This document shows, piece after piece, positions 44,801-53,976 of a stretch of DNA of 64,000 bases. The stretch's first letter is position 1, and the number at the start of each line of letters is the position of its first letter. The DNA comes from Flavobacterium agrisoli (lineage in GTDB: Bacteria; Bacteroidota; Bacteroidia; Flavobacteriales; Flavobacteriaceae), in contig NZ_JAEHFV010000006.1 in assembly GCF_016522065.1 (NCBI RefSeq), positions 1-64,000 of the forward strand. The letters are read 5' to 3'. The position numbers and the translations under genes were made by a program. The notes below the pieces were generated by a model that made no database searches, was not told the DNA's origin, and saw nothing but the letters and a program-made list of their open reading frames with translations.

Positions 44801-44946
44801 AATCCCGACGCATCGGTTACTTTACCCGAAATGGTAATTCCTTGTCCCGATTGTGCGTTTGCCTGTACACCCAACAAAAGACAAAGGAAAGTGTAAAATA
44901 CATAATTGTATTTCAACCTACTTTTCAATTGGTTTTTAAAATTCAT
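41833..44946 (-). CDS. SusC/RagA family TonB-linked outer-membrane transporter
   Basis: A TonB-dependent importer of oligosaccharides (1037 aa). After the signal peptide, a carboxypeptidase-regulatory-like domain (ITISGKVTDASGLALPGVNV) precedes the plug (VVGYGTVKKSDVTGA, VVDGVPTDN, GSRGASGVVIIATKSG) and a 22-strand barrel ending in aromatic LGLSVKF. It forms a complex with the adjacent SusD. It follows the first GH28 gene by 32 bp and is therefore probably read from the operator-controlled promoter at 46.4 kb. Confidence 0.95.
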   Translation of the reverse strand: MNFKNQLKSRLKYNYVFYTFLCLLLGVQANAQSGQGITISGKVTDASGLALPGVNVIEKGTTNGASSDFEGSYKITVSNKNATLVFSYLGFKNQEIALGGKTNISVTLAEESNALNEVVVVGYGTVKKSDVTGAVSTIKPEAITERNVVNPLEAIQGSTPGVQISSSSGRSGDGYKMVIRGNNSLLQGSGPLYVVDGVPTDNIDFLNPQDIARMDVLKDASSAAIYGSRGASGVVIIATKSGTSAKAGMNVSFETSYGTKTAARLPEMMSGDQWWLFHQTAYLSANPTTQTPANLASLAGNQSPLLVSRANSGYNFDWYDAVLKNGMTANNYINLSGRAENGLSYNMAFGIQSDKGLIDNDSTDKYNFKLGVNHRINDKFSTGANITVARVETQLGSDLAMQDAFRFSPLLSPYAVDANGNETKDLFFQPGKLTYPDGSWAINKTSTVNPLMEIANSSQTRNYWQTIGNVYFQYQILDWMSFKTNFSTGVLNSAEEKAYGAQTNAGVALSNKNSASIKNIENFNYTWDNQIDIKHTFNDVHDFSALLLQSVYSNRDKNAYMYSNNQPFDVGTNNMGSGVQTSYQMTSFYSKNTLSSYAVRLNYGYKDKYLITASTRWDGSSVLSEDNKWASFPSVAVGWNISKESFLANSNAVSNLKLRASFGYTGNDNVAAYTTQALLDQQTFIANGANMVAGWRSKNLANQALTWEKTREFNVGLDFGFLSNRISGSVDVYDRLSDKLIYEQKLPYETGWDKTFANVGSVSNKGIEVALTTKNIKTNLVDWETSFTFTKNTNRLESIYNQDQVSDIGNKLILGSELNPNYNYVFDGVWQESQAAEAASYGMAPGQAKPKDLNGDGKFNADDRTVIGNANPDWQGSIYSKLRVGQFDLNFSILASEGQTVLSTFHQNFADVSDRGRQKIAMDFFIPTNSAGLTANASNTNPRPGPVATGAGTFWSSGFGYYREVSYVKIKNISLGYTFNADLLDKLKMSNLRIYVNVLDPFVFTDFDGYDPEWAGAAFGINRPASVTTQLGLSVKF

Positions 44947-44978
44947 AGTTTGGTTTTAATGGTTAATAGTATAATTTA

Positions 44979-46391
44979 TTATTGATTCTCTATTTTTTTT
45001 CCGTTAATAGTGGTATTGGTTATTTGTAAATTTTTGACGTTTTTTAATGAAAAATCATTTTCAACTTTATCGATCGTAACGTTTTTAAAGCCCACATTTT
45101 CTATGGGTGATTCTTCGTATCCGTTAGCAAGAATGGCATATTTTCCACCATTTTTGACTTTGATGTTTTCTAAATAAATGTTACGTATAGTTGGGATGAA
45201 AGAACCCGATTGGTCGCCGTAGATAGCATAGAACATATTGAGTTTTAAAACACATTCTTTTACGGTTCCTACTTCGCAATTTCTAACGAAGATGTTTTCA
45301 ATAACGCCGCCTCTTTTTGAGTTGGTTTTGATGCGAATAGCTCTATCTAAATTGGGGCTGTCCATAGTGCAATTTTCAACAAAAACATTATTTACACCGC
45401 CCGAAATTTCGCTTCCAATTACAACACCTCCGTGACCATCTATCATTTTACAATTTTGGATTAAGATGTTTTTACTTGGCATGTTTACTCTTCTGCCATC
45501 TCCATCGCGACCTGATTTAATCGCAATGCAGTCATCGCCTGTGTTGAATGTGCAGTTTTTTATCCATACATTTTCGCAGTATTCCGGATCGCAACCATCG
45601 TTATTTGGACCGTGACTCGCAACTGTTACGCCATCAATGGTAATGTTTTTTGATTTCATGGGGTGAATAATCCAAAAAGGGGCATTTGTAATTGTAATGC
45701 CTTCAATCAAAGCCGTATTGCATTCAAAGAATTCTACGAAATTCGGGCGTAAATAATGATTTTCTCCAAATATTCTTTTCGATACCGGAATGTTTTCTTC
45801 TGCTATGCTAACCAAGCGGTCTCTGTTTTCTGGATCGTTTTGACTTGGTTCGCCTGGAATTGATTTGTGGTCTTTTCCTACCCATTTCCACCAATTGTCT
45901 TCCGAAGCTTGACCGTTTAAAGTTCCTTTTCCGGTAACGGCAATATTGGTTTTTTGGAATGCATAAATCAGTGGGGAATAATTCATGCATTCCGTTCCTT
46001 CAAAAGAAGTTTGGACTATTGGATAATCCTTTGAATTCGTGCTAAAAGCCAATTCGGCGCCCTCTTCTAAATGCAGATTTACATTATTATCAAGATGAAT
46101 AGGCCCAGTGAAGAATTTACCTTTTGGAATAATCACTTTTCCGCCACCATTTTTGGAGCAAGTGTTTATGGCTTTAGTTATTGCTTGCGTGTTATCTTGT
46201 TTTGCTATTGGCTGTGCGCCGAAGTCTAAAATATTATAGGTTTTATTTTTAAATGAGGTTTGCTTGATGTTGGTCAAAATGGTTTTGCTTTTCTTCCAAG
46301 CCAAATCAGAAACTTGCGCGTGCAAGGAAACGTTTAACATAAAAAGGAATGTTAAGCATAAAACCGTATTATTTTTTTTGAATAAAATCAT
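44979..46391 (-). CDS. glycoside hydrolase family 28 (polygalacturonase), first gene of pectin operon
   Basis: A 470-aa beta-helix pectinase. Catalytic text is intact: NNDGCDPEYCEN, NTGDDCIAIKSG, DGHGGVVIGSEISGG and RAIRIKTNSKRGG, which correspond to the NTD, DD, GHG and RIK motifs of GH28. Signal peptide MILFKKNNTVLCLTFLFMLN. A longer frame to 46448 is disfavoured because the operator and -7 element lie at 46404-46425. Divergent from the LacI-family gene. Confidence 0.9.
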   Translation of the reverse strand: MILFKKNNTVLCLTFLFMLNVSLHAQVSDLAWKKSKTILTNIKQTSFKNKTYNILDFGAQPIAKQDNTQAITKAINTCSKNGGGKVIIPKGKFFTGPIHLDNNVNLHLEEGAELAFSTNSKDYPIVQTSFEGTECMNYSPLIYAFQKTNIAVTGKGTLNGQASEDNWWKWVGKDHKSIPGEPSQNDPENRDRLVSIAEENIPVSKRIFGENHYLRPNFVEFFECNTALIEGITITNAPFWIIHPMKSKNITIDGVTVASHGPNNDGCDPEYCENVWIKNCTFNTGDDCIAIKSGRDGDGRRVNMPSKNILIQNCKMIDGHGGVVIGSEISGGVNNVFVENCTMDSPNLDRAIRIKTNSKRGGVIENIFVRNCEVGTVKECVLKLNMFYAIYGDQSGSFIPTIRNIYLENIKVKNGGKYAILANGYEESPIENVGFKNVTIDKVENDFSLKNVKNLQITNTTINGKKIENQ

Positions 46392-46403
46392 GTGCGCTGA
46401 GTA

Positions 46404-46425
46404 TGTAATCGATTGCCCAAAGTTA
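46404..46425 (-). promoter_or_regulatory. LacI-type operator and -7 element in front of GH28-susCD operon
   Basis: Operator TGTAATCGATTGCC (46404-46417) matches the 14-mer TGTAATCGATTACA with two changes. On the minus strand the -7 element TAACTTTG (46418-46425) stands immediately upstream of it, so a bound repressor would cover the transcription start. Confidence 0.7.
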
Positions 46426-46599
46426 TATGTAATAAATCTTATAGGCAACTTTTTTGTCAGAAAATTTTATTTAATGTTTTTTTTATTTGTTTTTTTTGCA
46501 AATAATTTAAAATTATTGTTAAAAATTATTAAATGTTCCAGCTTATTTTGTTCTAATATGGCATTTACTGCGATATTTTTAAAAATATTTTAACAGTAG

Positions 46600-46613
46600 T
46601 GTAATCGATAACA
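46600..46613. promoter_or_regulatory. LacI-type operator upstream of the regulator gene
   Basis: TGTAATCGATAACA, one change from the palindrome. It is about 30 bases upstream of the regulator's -7 element (46644-46651) and about 190 bp from the GH28 operator. This is a spacing that would allow autoregulation or looping. Confidence 0.7.
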
Positions 46614-46643
46614 TTAAGATAGTCAGTATTATAAAAATTATCT

Positions 46644-46651
46644 TATTTTTG
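46644..46651 (+). promoter_or_regulatory. -7 element of the LacI-family gene
   Basis: TATTTTTG matches TAnnTTTG. It contains the alternative TTG codon at 46649, so translation cannot begin there, which supports ATG 46688. Confidence 0.5.
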
Positions 46652-46687
46652 TCAACCATCTATAAAATTTTAAGCCCTTTAAAGAGA

Positions 46688-47710
46688 ATGAACGAAAAAG
46701 TGACCATTTACGACATTGCCAAAAAATTAAATATAACTGCAGCTACGGTTTCTAGGGCTTTGAATAATAATGCTAAGATTAGTGAAACAACTCGGAAATT
46801 GGTTATGGAAACGGCCAATCAAATGAATTACAAGCAAAATCAATTGGCACAGGCATTACGAAGCGGAAGAAGCAATAACGTGGGCGTTATTGTTCCGCGT
46901 GTGGATAGTAACTTTTTTGGTTCGACCATAAGGGGTATTGAGGAAGTTTTGCAGGCTATGAAATACAATGTTATCATTTGCCAAACGCATGAAGATGAGG
47001 AACGTGAAATTGAAAATTTGAACACTTTACTTAACGCTCAAGTGGATGGTATCATCATATCGATTACAAACAAATCAAAAGAAAACGAAAAAATTTTAAA
47101 AAGAATTACGGATAATAATATTCCACTAATCTTTTTTGATAGACGTAAAAATATTGATGGGGTAAGTTCGGTAACTATTGATGATTATAAAGCGGGTTAT
47201 ATGGCCACACAGCATTTGATTGATCAAGGTTGTCGATTTATTGCCCACTTATCTGGCGATCAGTCTTTAGAGATTTATGAAAATCGTTTTAAAGGCTATT
47301 CGCAAGCATTATTGGATAATGACATGAAAGTTAATCAAGACTATGTAATTTTTACTAAAAGTAAGGTAGAAGAGGGGGCTTTGGCTGTTAAGAAATTATT
47401 GCTTTTGGATCAAGCTCCGGATGCTATTTTTTCTTCGAGTGATTTTGCTGCTTTGGGCGCAATTCAAGAATTAAAAGCCAGCGGAAAAAGTATTCCAGAC
47501 GATGTTTGTGTAGTAGGTTTTGGAAATGAGCCTTTTACGAAATTTATGGAATTGAGTATTTCGTCTGTAGATCAGGCCGCACTTGAGATGGGTAAAGTTG
47601 CAGCTGAAGTTTTTCTGGAGCAAATCAACAATAAAAGTGGTGTGAAAATTGAGAAAAAAATGGTGTTAAGTCCGGTGTTACAAATTCGGAAATCATCAGG
47701 ACGAAAATAA
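46688..47710 (+). CDS. LacI family transcriptional regulator, proposed pectin/hexuronate repressor
   Basis: A 340-aa regulator. The N-terminal LacI helix-turn-helix and hinge, VTIYDIAKKLNITAATVSR then ALNNNAKISETTR and QALRSGRSNNVGVI, precede a periplasmic-binding-protein-like sensor domain (about residues 60-335: NFFGSTIRGIEEVL, DGIIISITNKS, SVTIDDYKAGYMAT, PDDVCVVGFGNEPF). It sits between the pectin operon and the uronate operons. The TGTAATCGATTACA palindrome has the 14-bp CG-centred form typical of LacI-family operators and lies at its own upstream region. The effector is unknown; KDG or a related sugar acid is a guess. Confidence 0.88.
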   Translation: MNEKVTIYDIAKKLNITAATVSRALNNNAKISETTRKLVMETANQMNYKQNQLAQALRSGRSNNVGVIVPRVDSNFFGSTIRGIEEVLQAMKYNVIICQTHEDEEREIENLNTLLNAQVDGIIISITNKSKENEKILKRITDNNIPLIFFDRRKNIDGVSSVTIDDYKAGYMATQHLIDQGCRFIAHLSGDQSLEIYENRFKGYSQALLDNDMKVNQDYVIFTKSKVEEGALAVKKLLLLDQAPDAIFSSSDFAALGAIQELKASGKSIPDDVCVVGFGNEPFTKFMELSISSVDQAALEMGKVAAEVFLEQINNKSGVKIEKKMVLSPVLQIRKSSGRK

Positions 47711-47723
47711 TAGAATCAAAAAA

Positions 47724-47753
47724 GGGTGTGAATTGCTTCACACCCCTTTTTTT
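47724..47753. terminator. bidirectional terminator between lacI-family gene and uxaA
   Basis: A 9-bp stem GGGTGTGAA/TTCACACCC (47724-47732 with 47737-47745) with a TTGC loop. It is preceded by A6 and followed by CT7 on the plus strand, so it can terminate transcription from both convergent sides. Confidence 0.9.
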
Positions 47754-47775
47754 CTAAAAAACTCAAAAAACTAAT

Positions 47776-49392
47776 TTATAATGATACCCCACGTTTCCAT
47801 GGAATGAAATCATTCTGATTTAAGATGGCCGCTTTGGTTTTTACATTACCACTCGCTACATCAATGATGAATTCTAACATTTCATCAGCAGTTTCATTAA
47901 TTGATTTTTCTCCCGTAATAATTTCTCCGGTATTAAAATCAATAATATCTGGCATCTTTTGTGCCAATTGTGTGTTAGAAGATATTTTTACCACAGGTGC
48001 AATCGGGTTTCCTGTTGGAGTTCCTAAACCTGTTGTAAATAATACCATATTCGCTCCAGAACCTACCATTGCAGTGGTGCATTCAACGTCGTTACCAGGT
48101 GTACATAATAAAGTAAATCCAGATTCATTGATGTATTCGCCGTAATCATAAACGCCTACAATTGGAGAAGTTCCTCCTTTTTTAGCGGCTCCTGCTGATT
48201 TCATGGCATCGGTTATCAAACCGTCTTTGATGTTACCTGGAGAAGGATTCATATCAAATCCTGAACCTGCATCAACAACCGTTTTTTCATACCATTTCAT
48301 TAAATCTAAGAAACGCTCACCGTCTTTATCATCAATACAACGGTTTACTAATTCTTGTTCAACACCACACAATTCTGGGAATTCAGAAAGAATAGTAGTT
48401 CCTCCTAAAGCTACCAAGTTGTCTGATAAAACGCCTAAAGTTGGGTTTGCCGAAATTCCAGAGAAACCATCTGATCCACCACACTCTAAACCAATTCTTA
48501 ATTTAGAAAGAGGCGCTGGTTTTCTTACTATTTTATTTGCTTCTTTAATGGCTTCAAAAGAATCTTTCACCACGGTAGTTAGCATTTTTTCGATAGTTCC
48601 AATTTGTTGTTGGTCGTAAATCAAAACGGGCTTGCTGAACTTAGGATTGATTGCTTTCATAGCATCTTCGAAAATGGAAATCTGCAAGTTTTGGCAACCT
48701 AAACTCAATACTGTAGCTCCAGCCACATTTGGATTGTTTACATAACCCGCTAATAATTTAGCCAAACTATGAGAATCCTGACGGATACCACCACAACCAC
48801 CTTGGTGTTGGATGAATTTTACTTCGATATTTTCGAACAAATCTACTTCTTCTGATTTGGCAACAGCATCGTCGCCACCTTTTTCAGAATTTACTAACGA
48901 ACGAAGTAATAATTGGTAGTCGGTTTCTCTTGGTTTTTTTAGTTCCTTTTCGAAAATTCCTTTCAAAATTTCGATGTTTCTGTTTTCACAAAAAACCAAT
49001 GGAAAAAACAACCAAACATTTTCTGTACCAACTTGTCCGTCTTCACGGTGATAACCCATAAATGTTCTGTCTTTCCAACGATCCACATTTGGGATATCCC
49101 AACCAATGGTTTCGGTTTTACCAGTAACTTTAGCACTTTGGTGTTTCACATTAAAAGTACCTATTACATCTCCCTTTGCAATTGTTTGACTCGCTTTACC
49201 TACGATAACACCATACATGATGATTTTATCGCCTTCAGCAAAGTCAACCATAGCAATTTTATGCTTCATTTTAGTATCGGATAATACTAAAATGTCTTCT
49301 CCTTCAAATGCAATCGTTTCGCCAGCTACTAAATTGACTAGCGCAACAGCTACATTGTCTGTAGGGTTTACTTTTATTAATTTTTTTTGCAT
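47776..49392 (-). CDS. uxaA: altronate dehydratase (UxaA, fused N- and C-terminal parts)
   Basis: Dehydrates D-altronate to 2-keto-3-deoxygluconate (KDG). The N-terminal SAF domain (about residues 10-95) is joined to the large D-galactarate dehydratase/altronate hydrolase domain (GYHREDGQVGTENVW, HQGGCGG, LGCQNLQ, GLECGGSDGFSGISANP). 538 aa as in E. coli-type UxaA. Last gene of the kduI-kduD-uxaC-uxaB-uxaA operon. It is 20 bp behind uxaB and ends at the shared terminator. Confidence 0.93.
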   Translation of the reverse strand: MQKKLIKVNPTDNVAVALVNLVAGETIAFEGEDILVLSDTKMKHKIAMVDFAEGDKIIMYGVIVGKASQTIAKGDVIGTFNVKHQSAKVTGKTETIGWDIPNVDRWKDRTFMGYHREDGQVGTENVWLFFPLVFCENRNIEILKGIFEKELKKPRETDYQLLLRSLVNSEKGGDDAVAKSEEVDLFENIEVKFIQHQGGCGGIRQDSHSLAKLLAGYVNNPNVAGATVLSLGCQNLQISIFEDAMKAINPKFSKPVLIYDQQQIGTIEKMLTTVVKDSFEAIKEANKIVRKPAPLSKLRIGLECGGSDGFSGISANPTLGVLSDNLVALGGTTILSEFPELCGVEQELVNRCIDDKDGERFLDLMKWYEKTVVDAGSGFDMNPSPGNIKDGLITDAMKSAGAAKKGGTSPIVGVYDYGEYINESGFTLLCTPGNDVECTTAMVGSGANMVLFTTGLGTPTGNPIAPVVKISSNTQLAQKMPDIIDFNTGEIITGEKSINETADEMLEFIIDVASGNVKTKAAILNQNDFIPWKRGVSL

Positions 49393-49412
49393 TGTAGTAA
49401 CTTGATTTTTTT

Positions 49413-50858
49413 TTATTTATTTTTTTCTGAAAAATTGATAAAACCTTGTTCTATACCATTGGTCTCAATTTCATTTAAGGCAAGCACTAAGGCTTGTGAT
49501 AGTCCGTCAACTTTATTTAAATCTTCGCCCCAAAAATCAGTATTTGCTAAAACTGAAGTGACAACTTTATCTAAGTCACCTATTTCCCAAGCTTTTTTGA
49601 AAGCTTCAACTAATTCTGGAGTATCTTTTACTGGTAAAGCTTCATTATTCCAAGTTCCTTTATAGAATTGAATTAAACATGCTAATGAAAAAGTTAAGCT
49701 AGTTGGAAGTTCTTTTTTTGCATTATAATAGCCTAATAAACTAGGTAAAACTCTTACTTTGAATTTTGAAATAGAATTTAAAGCAATATCAGCCAAAGCA
49801 TGTTTGATAAATGGATTTTTAAAACGATCCATTACTTCTTCAGCATAAGCCGTGATTTCGTTTTTATCCATTGGAAGCGTTTCACTAATTTCACTGATAA
49901 CATTGTCAACAAATGGCCCCGTAAAATCACCATTAACGGTTTCCATTACTAATTTATTGCCAAATAAAAGCGAAACCGGAACCATTGCGGTATGTGCGCC
50001 ATTCAAAATACGAACTTTAATCATTTTGAACGGACGAATATCGTCAACAATTTTTACATTCAAATCTGTTTTGTGAAAGGGTAACTTCGCTTTTAAATCT
50101 TCTCCACCTTCAATTGCCCAAAGGAAGAAAGGTTCAGCAGCTACAATTAAATTATCTTCGTAGTCCAATTTGCTGTTGTAATCTTCAATTTCGGCTCTTG
50201 GATATCCTGGAACAATTCTGTCCACCAAAGTACTGTGATACGTACAAGCATCAGAAACCCATTTTACGAATGCGTCCTCTAATTTCCATAATTCACAATA
50301 TTGTAAGATGCATTTTTTTAAGGCTTCTGAATTGTAATCAATTAATTCGCAAGGAATAATAGTAACCCCTTTAGAAGCATCTCCATTAAAATGTTTGAAT
50401 CTTTCGTGTAATAAAACCGTTAATTTTGCAGGGAATGAAGTTGGAGGCTGCATATCTGGAGTATCTGTGGCAACGAATTCAATTCCAGCTTCAGTAGTGT
50501 TTGAAACAATAAATTGCAATTCTTCTTCTTTAGCCAAAGCTAAATAATCTGCAAAATCAGTATAAGGATTAATTCCTTTTACCACATTCGTGATTAACTG
50601 AATATCTTGAATTTTTTCTCCTTTTTTGATTCCGTTCATAAACAAGGTATAAAGACCATCTTGGTCGTTAATCATGTTTACCATACCACCTGCTAATGGT
50701 TGGACCATTGCAATACCGGCATTGAAATCTACTTCATTGTTTAATCTTTGAAAAGCGTAATCAACAAAAGCTCTTAAGAAGTTTCCTTCTCCAAATTGTA
50801 TCACTTTTACAGGTAATTTTTCAGTTGTTCCTGTATTTTCACGGTTTAATTTTTTCAT
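49413..50858 (-). CDS. uxaB: tagaturonate reductase (UxaB)
   Basis: An NADH-dependent mannitol-dehydrogenase-family enzyme that reduces tagaturonate to altronate. The N-terminal Rossmann part has VIQFGEGNFLRAFVDYAF (GxGNFxRA fingerprint of the family). The C-terminal domain contains the KxxxxNxxH-type site KVRILNGAHTAMVP near residue 273. 481 aa. It lies between uxaC and uxaA, matching the galacturonate route. A fructuronate reductase (UxuB) function is a second possibility, but the partner uxaA favours UxaB. Confidence 0.88.
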   Translation of the reverse strand: MKKLNRENTGTTEKLPVKVIQFGEGNFLRAFVDYAFQRLNNEVDFNAGIAMVQPLAGGMVNMINDQDGLYTLFMNGIKKGEKIQDIQLITNVVKGINPYTDFADYLALAKEEELQFIVSNTTEAGIEFVATDTPDMQPPTSFPAKLTVLLHERFKHFNGDASKGVTIIPCELIDYNSEALKKCILQYCELWKLEDAFVKWVSDACTYHSTLVDRIVPGYPRAEIEDYNSKLDYEDNLIVAAEPFFLWAIEGGEDLKAKLPFHKTDLNVKIVDDIRPFKMIKVRILNGAHTAMVPVSLLFGNKLVMETVNGDFTGPFVDNVISEISETLPMDKNEITAYAEEVMDRFKNPFIKHALADIALNSISKFKVRVLPSLLGYYNAKKELPTSLTFSLACLIQFYKGTWNNEALPVKDTPELVEAFKKAWEIGDLDKVVTSVLANTDFWGEDLNKVDGLSQALVLALNEIETNGIEQGFINFSEKNK

Positions 50859-50907
50859 CTTTTTTTTGTACTAAGGATCTAAAATCTATTCTTTTTAGAT
50901 ACTAATT

Positions 50908-52311
50908 TTATAAGTTAAAATATTCTTTAGCATTAAAGTAGCTGATGTCGGCTACCATTTTTCCAATCCACTCCATATCATTAGGTAATTCGCCTCTTTG
51001 GATTTCATCTCCTAATAAATTACAAAGAATACGGCGGAAATATTCGTGTCTTGGGAATGATAAGAAACTTCTTGAATCGGTTAACATTCCAACAAAACAA
51101 CTAATTAATCCCATGTTTGAAAGGGCATTCATTTGTTTGATCATTCCGTCTTTTTGATCTAAAAACCACCAACCTGAACCAAATTGTACTTTTCCTTTAA
51201 CGCTTCCGTCGTTAAAGTTTCCAATCATAGTAGCCATAACCTCGTTATCGGCAGGGTTTAAGTTGTAAATAATAGTTTTTGTCAATTTATCATTACTGTC
51301 TAAAGCATTCAAGAAAGCTGATAATTTTTGAGCCTGAGGATAATCTCCAATAGAATCCCATCCTGTGTCAGGTCCTAAAATACGGTGCATACGAGCATTA
51401 TTGTTACGTAAGGCACCTAAGTGAAATTGTTGTACCCATCCAAATTCGTGATAGGTTTCACATAAGTAAACTAAAATAGCACTTTGGAATTTCAATGCTT
51501 CTTCGTTACTTAAAGTTCCGTTTTCTCTTTTCTTTTTAAAGATAGCTACTACTTCACTTTCAGTGTAATTTTCAAAATAGATTTGATCTAGACCGTGGTC
51601 ACAAATTTTACAATCATTTTGGTTGAAAAACTCGATACGATTACGAAGCGCTGCACATAAGTCAGCATACGTACTAATTTCGATTCCTGAAACTTGCCCT
51701 AAAGTATCTACATAAGCATTATAACCATCATTATTGATTAAAATCGCTTTATCCGGACGGAAAGCAGTTCCAACTTTAATTTCGAAGTCACTTTTTGCTA
51801 ATTTTTGGTGGTGTTCCAAAGTGTCAATAGGATCTTCAGTAGTACAAACGTAAGAAGCGTTTACTTTGCGCAATAAATTTTGTGTACTGTATTCGGCTGA
51901 GTTTACTTTAGCCGAAGCTTCTTCGTAAATTCTTTCTGCCGATTTTTCGTTTAATAACTCTGTAATTCCAAAATAACGAGCTAACTCTAAATGCGTCCAA
52001 TGGTATAATGGGTTACGCATGGTGTACGGAACTGTTTTGGCCCAGTTTAAAAACTTTTCTTTATCCGAACCATTTCCGGTGATAAATTGTTCGTTTACAC
52101 CTAAAGTACGCATGGCTCTCCATTTATAGTGGTCGCCATTGATCCAAACTTTGGTAATGTTATCAAAAACAGTATTGTCGGCAATATGTTGTGGAGACAA
52201 GTGGTTATGATAATCGATAATAGGCTGAATTTTAGAGTAATTGTGGTATAATTCTTCAGCGTATTTGTTTTCTAATAAAAAATTATCGTGTATAAAAGAT
52301 TTTGTGCTCAT
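50908..52311 (-). CDS. uxaC: glucuronate/galacturonate isomerase (UxaC)
   Basis: Isomerises D-galacturonate to tagaturonate (and glucuronate to fructuronate). An amidohydrolase-like fold of 467 aa with PIIDYHNHLSPQHIADN (metal-site HxH), WRAMRTLGVNEQFITG and the C-terminal LTDSRSFLSFPRHEYFRRILC. It is preceded by kduD (15 bp) and followed by uxaB (49 bp), the complete galacturonate-to-KDG route. Confidence 0.93.
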   Translation of the reverse strand: MSTKSFIHDNFLLENKYAEELYHNYSKIQPIIDYHNHLSPQHIADNTVFDNITKVWINGDHYKWRAMRTLGVNEQFITGNGSDKEKFLNWAKTVPYTMRNPLYHWTHLELARYFGITELLNEKSAERIYEEASAKVNSAEYSTQNLLRKVNASYVCTTEDPIDTLEHHQKLAKSDFEIKVGTAFRPDKAILINNDGYNAYVDTLGQVSGIEISTYADLCAALRNRIEFFNQNDCKICDHGLDQIYFENYTESEVVAIFKKKRENGTLSNEEALKFQSAILVYLCETYHEFGWVQQFHLGALRNNNARMHRILGPDTGWDSIGDYPQAQKLSAFLNALDSNDKLTKTIIYNLNPADNEVMATMIGNFNDGSVKGKVQFGSGWWFLDQKDGMIKQMNALSNMGLISCFVGMLTDSRSFLSFPRHEYFRRILCNLLGDEIQRGELPNDMEWIGKMVADISYFNAKEYFNL

Positions 52312-52326
52312 TATGTTGTACTAAAA

Positions 52327-53118
52327 TTATTCTTCGTTTGCTGGTTTTCCTATAGTGGCCAATATTCCGCCGTCAACATATAAAATATGACCGTTTACAA
52401 AATCACTGGCTTTTGAAGATAAAAAGATAGCCGCACCAGCTAAATCACTAGGATCTCCCCATTTTGCTGCCGGTGTTCTTCCGATGATAAAATCGTTAAA
52501 AGGATGTCCGTCAACACGAATAGGTTTGGTTTGTTCTGTAGCGAAATAACCAGGGCCAATTCCGTTAATTTGAACATTGTATTTGGCCCATTCGGTAGCC
52601 ATGTTTTTAGTTAACATTTTTAAACCACCTTTGGCAGCTGCATAAGCCGAAACTGTGCTTCTGCCTAATTCGCTCATCATCGAGCAGATGTTGATTATTT
52701 TTCCTTGACGTCTTTCAATCATTCCTTTGGCCACATGCTTAGAAACGATGAAAGGACTTACTAAGTCGATATCCACTACTTCTCTAAAATCGGCAACTTC
52801 CATTTCTAACATCGGAATACGTTTGATGATTCCGGCGTTGTTAATTAAGATATCGATTGGTCCTACTTCTGATTCGATTTTTCGAACAGCTTCTATTACT
52901 TCTTTTTCTTCGGTTACATTGAATTTATAACCAACGGCGTTAATGCCTTCACTTTTTAGTAATTGTACTGCATCGTCAATTTTTTGTTGTGATGAATTTC
53001 CGTTTACCACAATCGTAGCGCCCGCTTCACCCAAACCTTTAGCCATTGCCATTCCCAATCCGTGAGTACTTCCTGTGATTAAGGCAACTTTTCCTTTTAT
53101 ATCAAATAAGTTTGTCAT
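52327..53118 (-). CDS. kduD: 2-deoxy-D-gluconate 3-dehydrogenase / DKII reductase (KduD), SDR family
   Basis: Reduces 2,5-diketo-3-deoxygluconate (DKII) to KDG, the last step for unsaturated uronates released by GH105. Classical SDR features are TGSTHGLGMAMAKGLGEAG (TGxxxGxG), NNAGIIKR, the Ser/Tyr/Lys triad around NICSMMSELG and YAAAKGGL, and a C-terminal FVNGHILYVDGG. 263 aa, 4 bp behind kduI. A gluconate 5-dehydrogenase annotation is possible by similarity, but the kduI neighbour decides for KduD. Confidence 0.9.
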   Translation of the reverse strand: MTNLFDIKGKVALITGSTHGLGMAMAKGLGEAGATIVVNGNSSQQKIDDAVQLLKSEGINAVGYKFNVTEEKEVIEAVRKIESEVGPIDILINNAGIIKRIPMLEMEVADFREVVDIDLVSPFIVSKHVAKGMIERRQGKIINICSMMSELGRSTVSAYAAAKGGLKMLTKNMATEWAKYNVQINGIGPGYFATEQTKPIRVDGHPFNDFIIGRTPAAKWGDPSDLAGAAIFLSSKASDFVNGHILYVDGGILATIGKPANEE

Positions 53119-53122
53119 TTTC

Positions 53123-53962
53123 TTATCTTAAATCGGTTATTTTACAAACATCCATGTCTCCATAATCTAAATTTTCACCAGCCATACCCCAGATAAAAGT
53201 ATAGTTACTAGTTCCTGATCCCGAGTGAATCGACCATGGTGGGGAAATAACCGCTTGGTGATTGTTCATCCAAATATGTCTGGTTTCTTGTGGTTGTCCC
53301 ATGAAATGGCAAACCGCTTGGTTTTCTGGAATATCTAAGTAGAAATATACTTCCATTCTACGGTCATGTACGTGAGCAGGCATCGTGTTCCAAACACTTC
53401 CTGGTTTCAATTCTGTCATTCCCATTTGTAATTGGCAAGTAGTAACTACGCTACCAATAATCATTTGGTTTACCGTACGGTGATTAGCAGTTTCCATTGC
53501 TCCTAAGTGCAATTTGTTTGCTTCGGCCAAACTTACTTTTGTAGTTGGGTAAGTGGTGTGAGCAGGTGCGGAGTTAATGTAAAATTTCGCAGGATTTTGA
53601 GCATCAGCACTTTTGAAAATTACTTCTTTATTACCAGCTCCAATATATAAAGCATCTTTAAATCCCAATTCATAAGCAGTTCCTTCAACGACTACAGAAC
53701 CATTTCCACCAACATTAATGATGCCCATTTCTCTACGCTCTAAAAAGTAAGGCGCTTTAAGTGGATCAATAGTTTCTAGAACTAAATCCCCTTTTACAGG
53801 AACAGCAGAACCCGTAATATATCTATCATAATGAGAGTAGGTAAAAACGATTTCGTCTACTTCCATCAAGTTGTCAATTAAGAATTCATCTCTTAATTCT
53901 TTGGTGTCGTATTTCTTTACAGCCTCAGGGCTTGAAGCGTATCTTGAACTGTATTTTGTCAT
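53123..53962 (-). CDS. kduI: 5-keto-4-deoxyuronate isomerase (KduI)
   Basis: Converts 5-keto-4-deoxyuronate (DKI, formed spontaneously from the unsaturated uronate) to DKII. A cupin with a Zn site: [17 protein letters not shown] carries His/His/Glu ligands, and [15 protein letters not shown] carries the later His. 279 aa as in other KduI. First gene of the uronate operon, with operator and -7 element 15-36 bases upstream. Confidence 0.95.
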   Translation of the reverse strand: MTKYSSRYASSPEAVKKYDTKELRDEFLIDNLMEVDEIVFTYSHYDRYITGSAVPVKGDLVLETIDPLKAPYFLERREMGIINVGGNGSVVVEGTAYELGFKDALYIGAGNKEVIFKSADAQNPAKFYINSAPAHTTYPTTKVSLAEANKLHLGAMETANHRTVNQMIIGSVVTTCQLQMGMTELKPGSVWNTMPAHVHDRRMEVYFYLDIPENQAVCHFMGQPQETRHIWMNNHQAVISPPWSIHSGSGTSNYTFIWGMAGENLDYGDMDVCKITDLR

Positions 53963-53976
53963 AATTTGTAATTTAG

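Noticed and set aside
46264..46593. plus-strand frame across the GH28 start and the divergent intergenic region
   Set aside because: Its first half is antisense to the GH28 signal peptide and its second half is AT-rich promoter DNA with low-complexity residues. It is also crossed by the operator.
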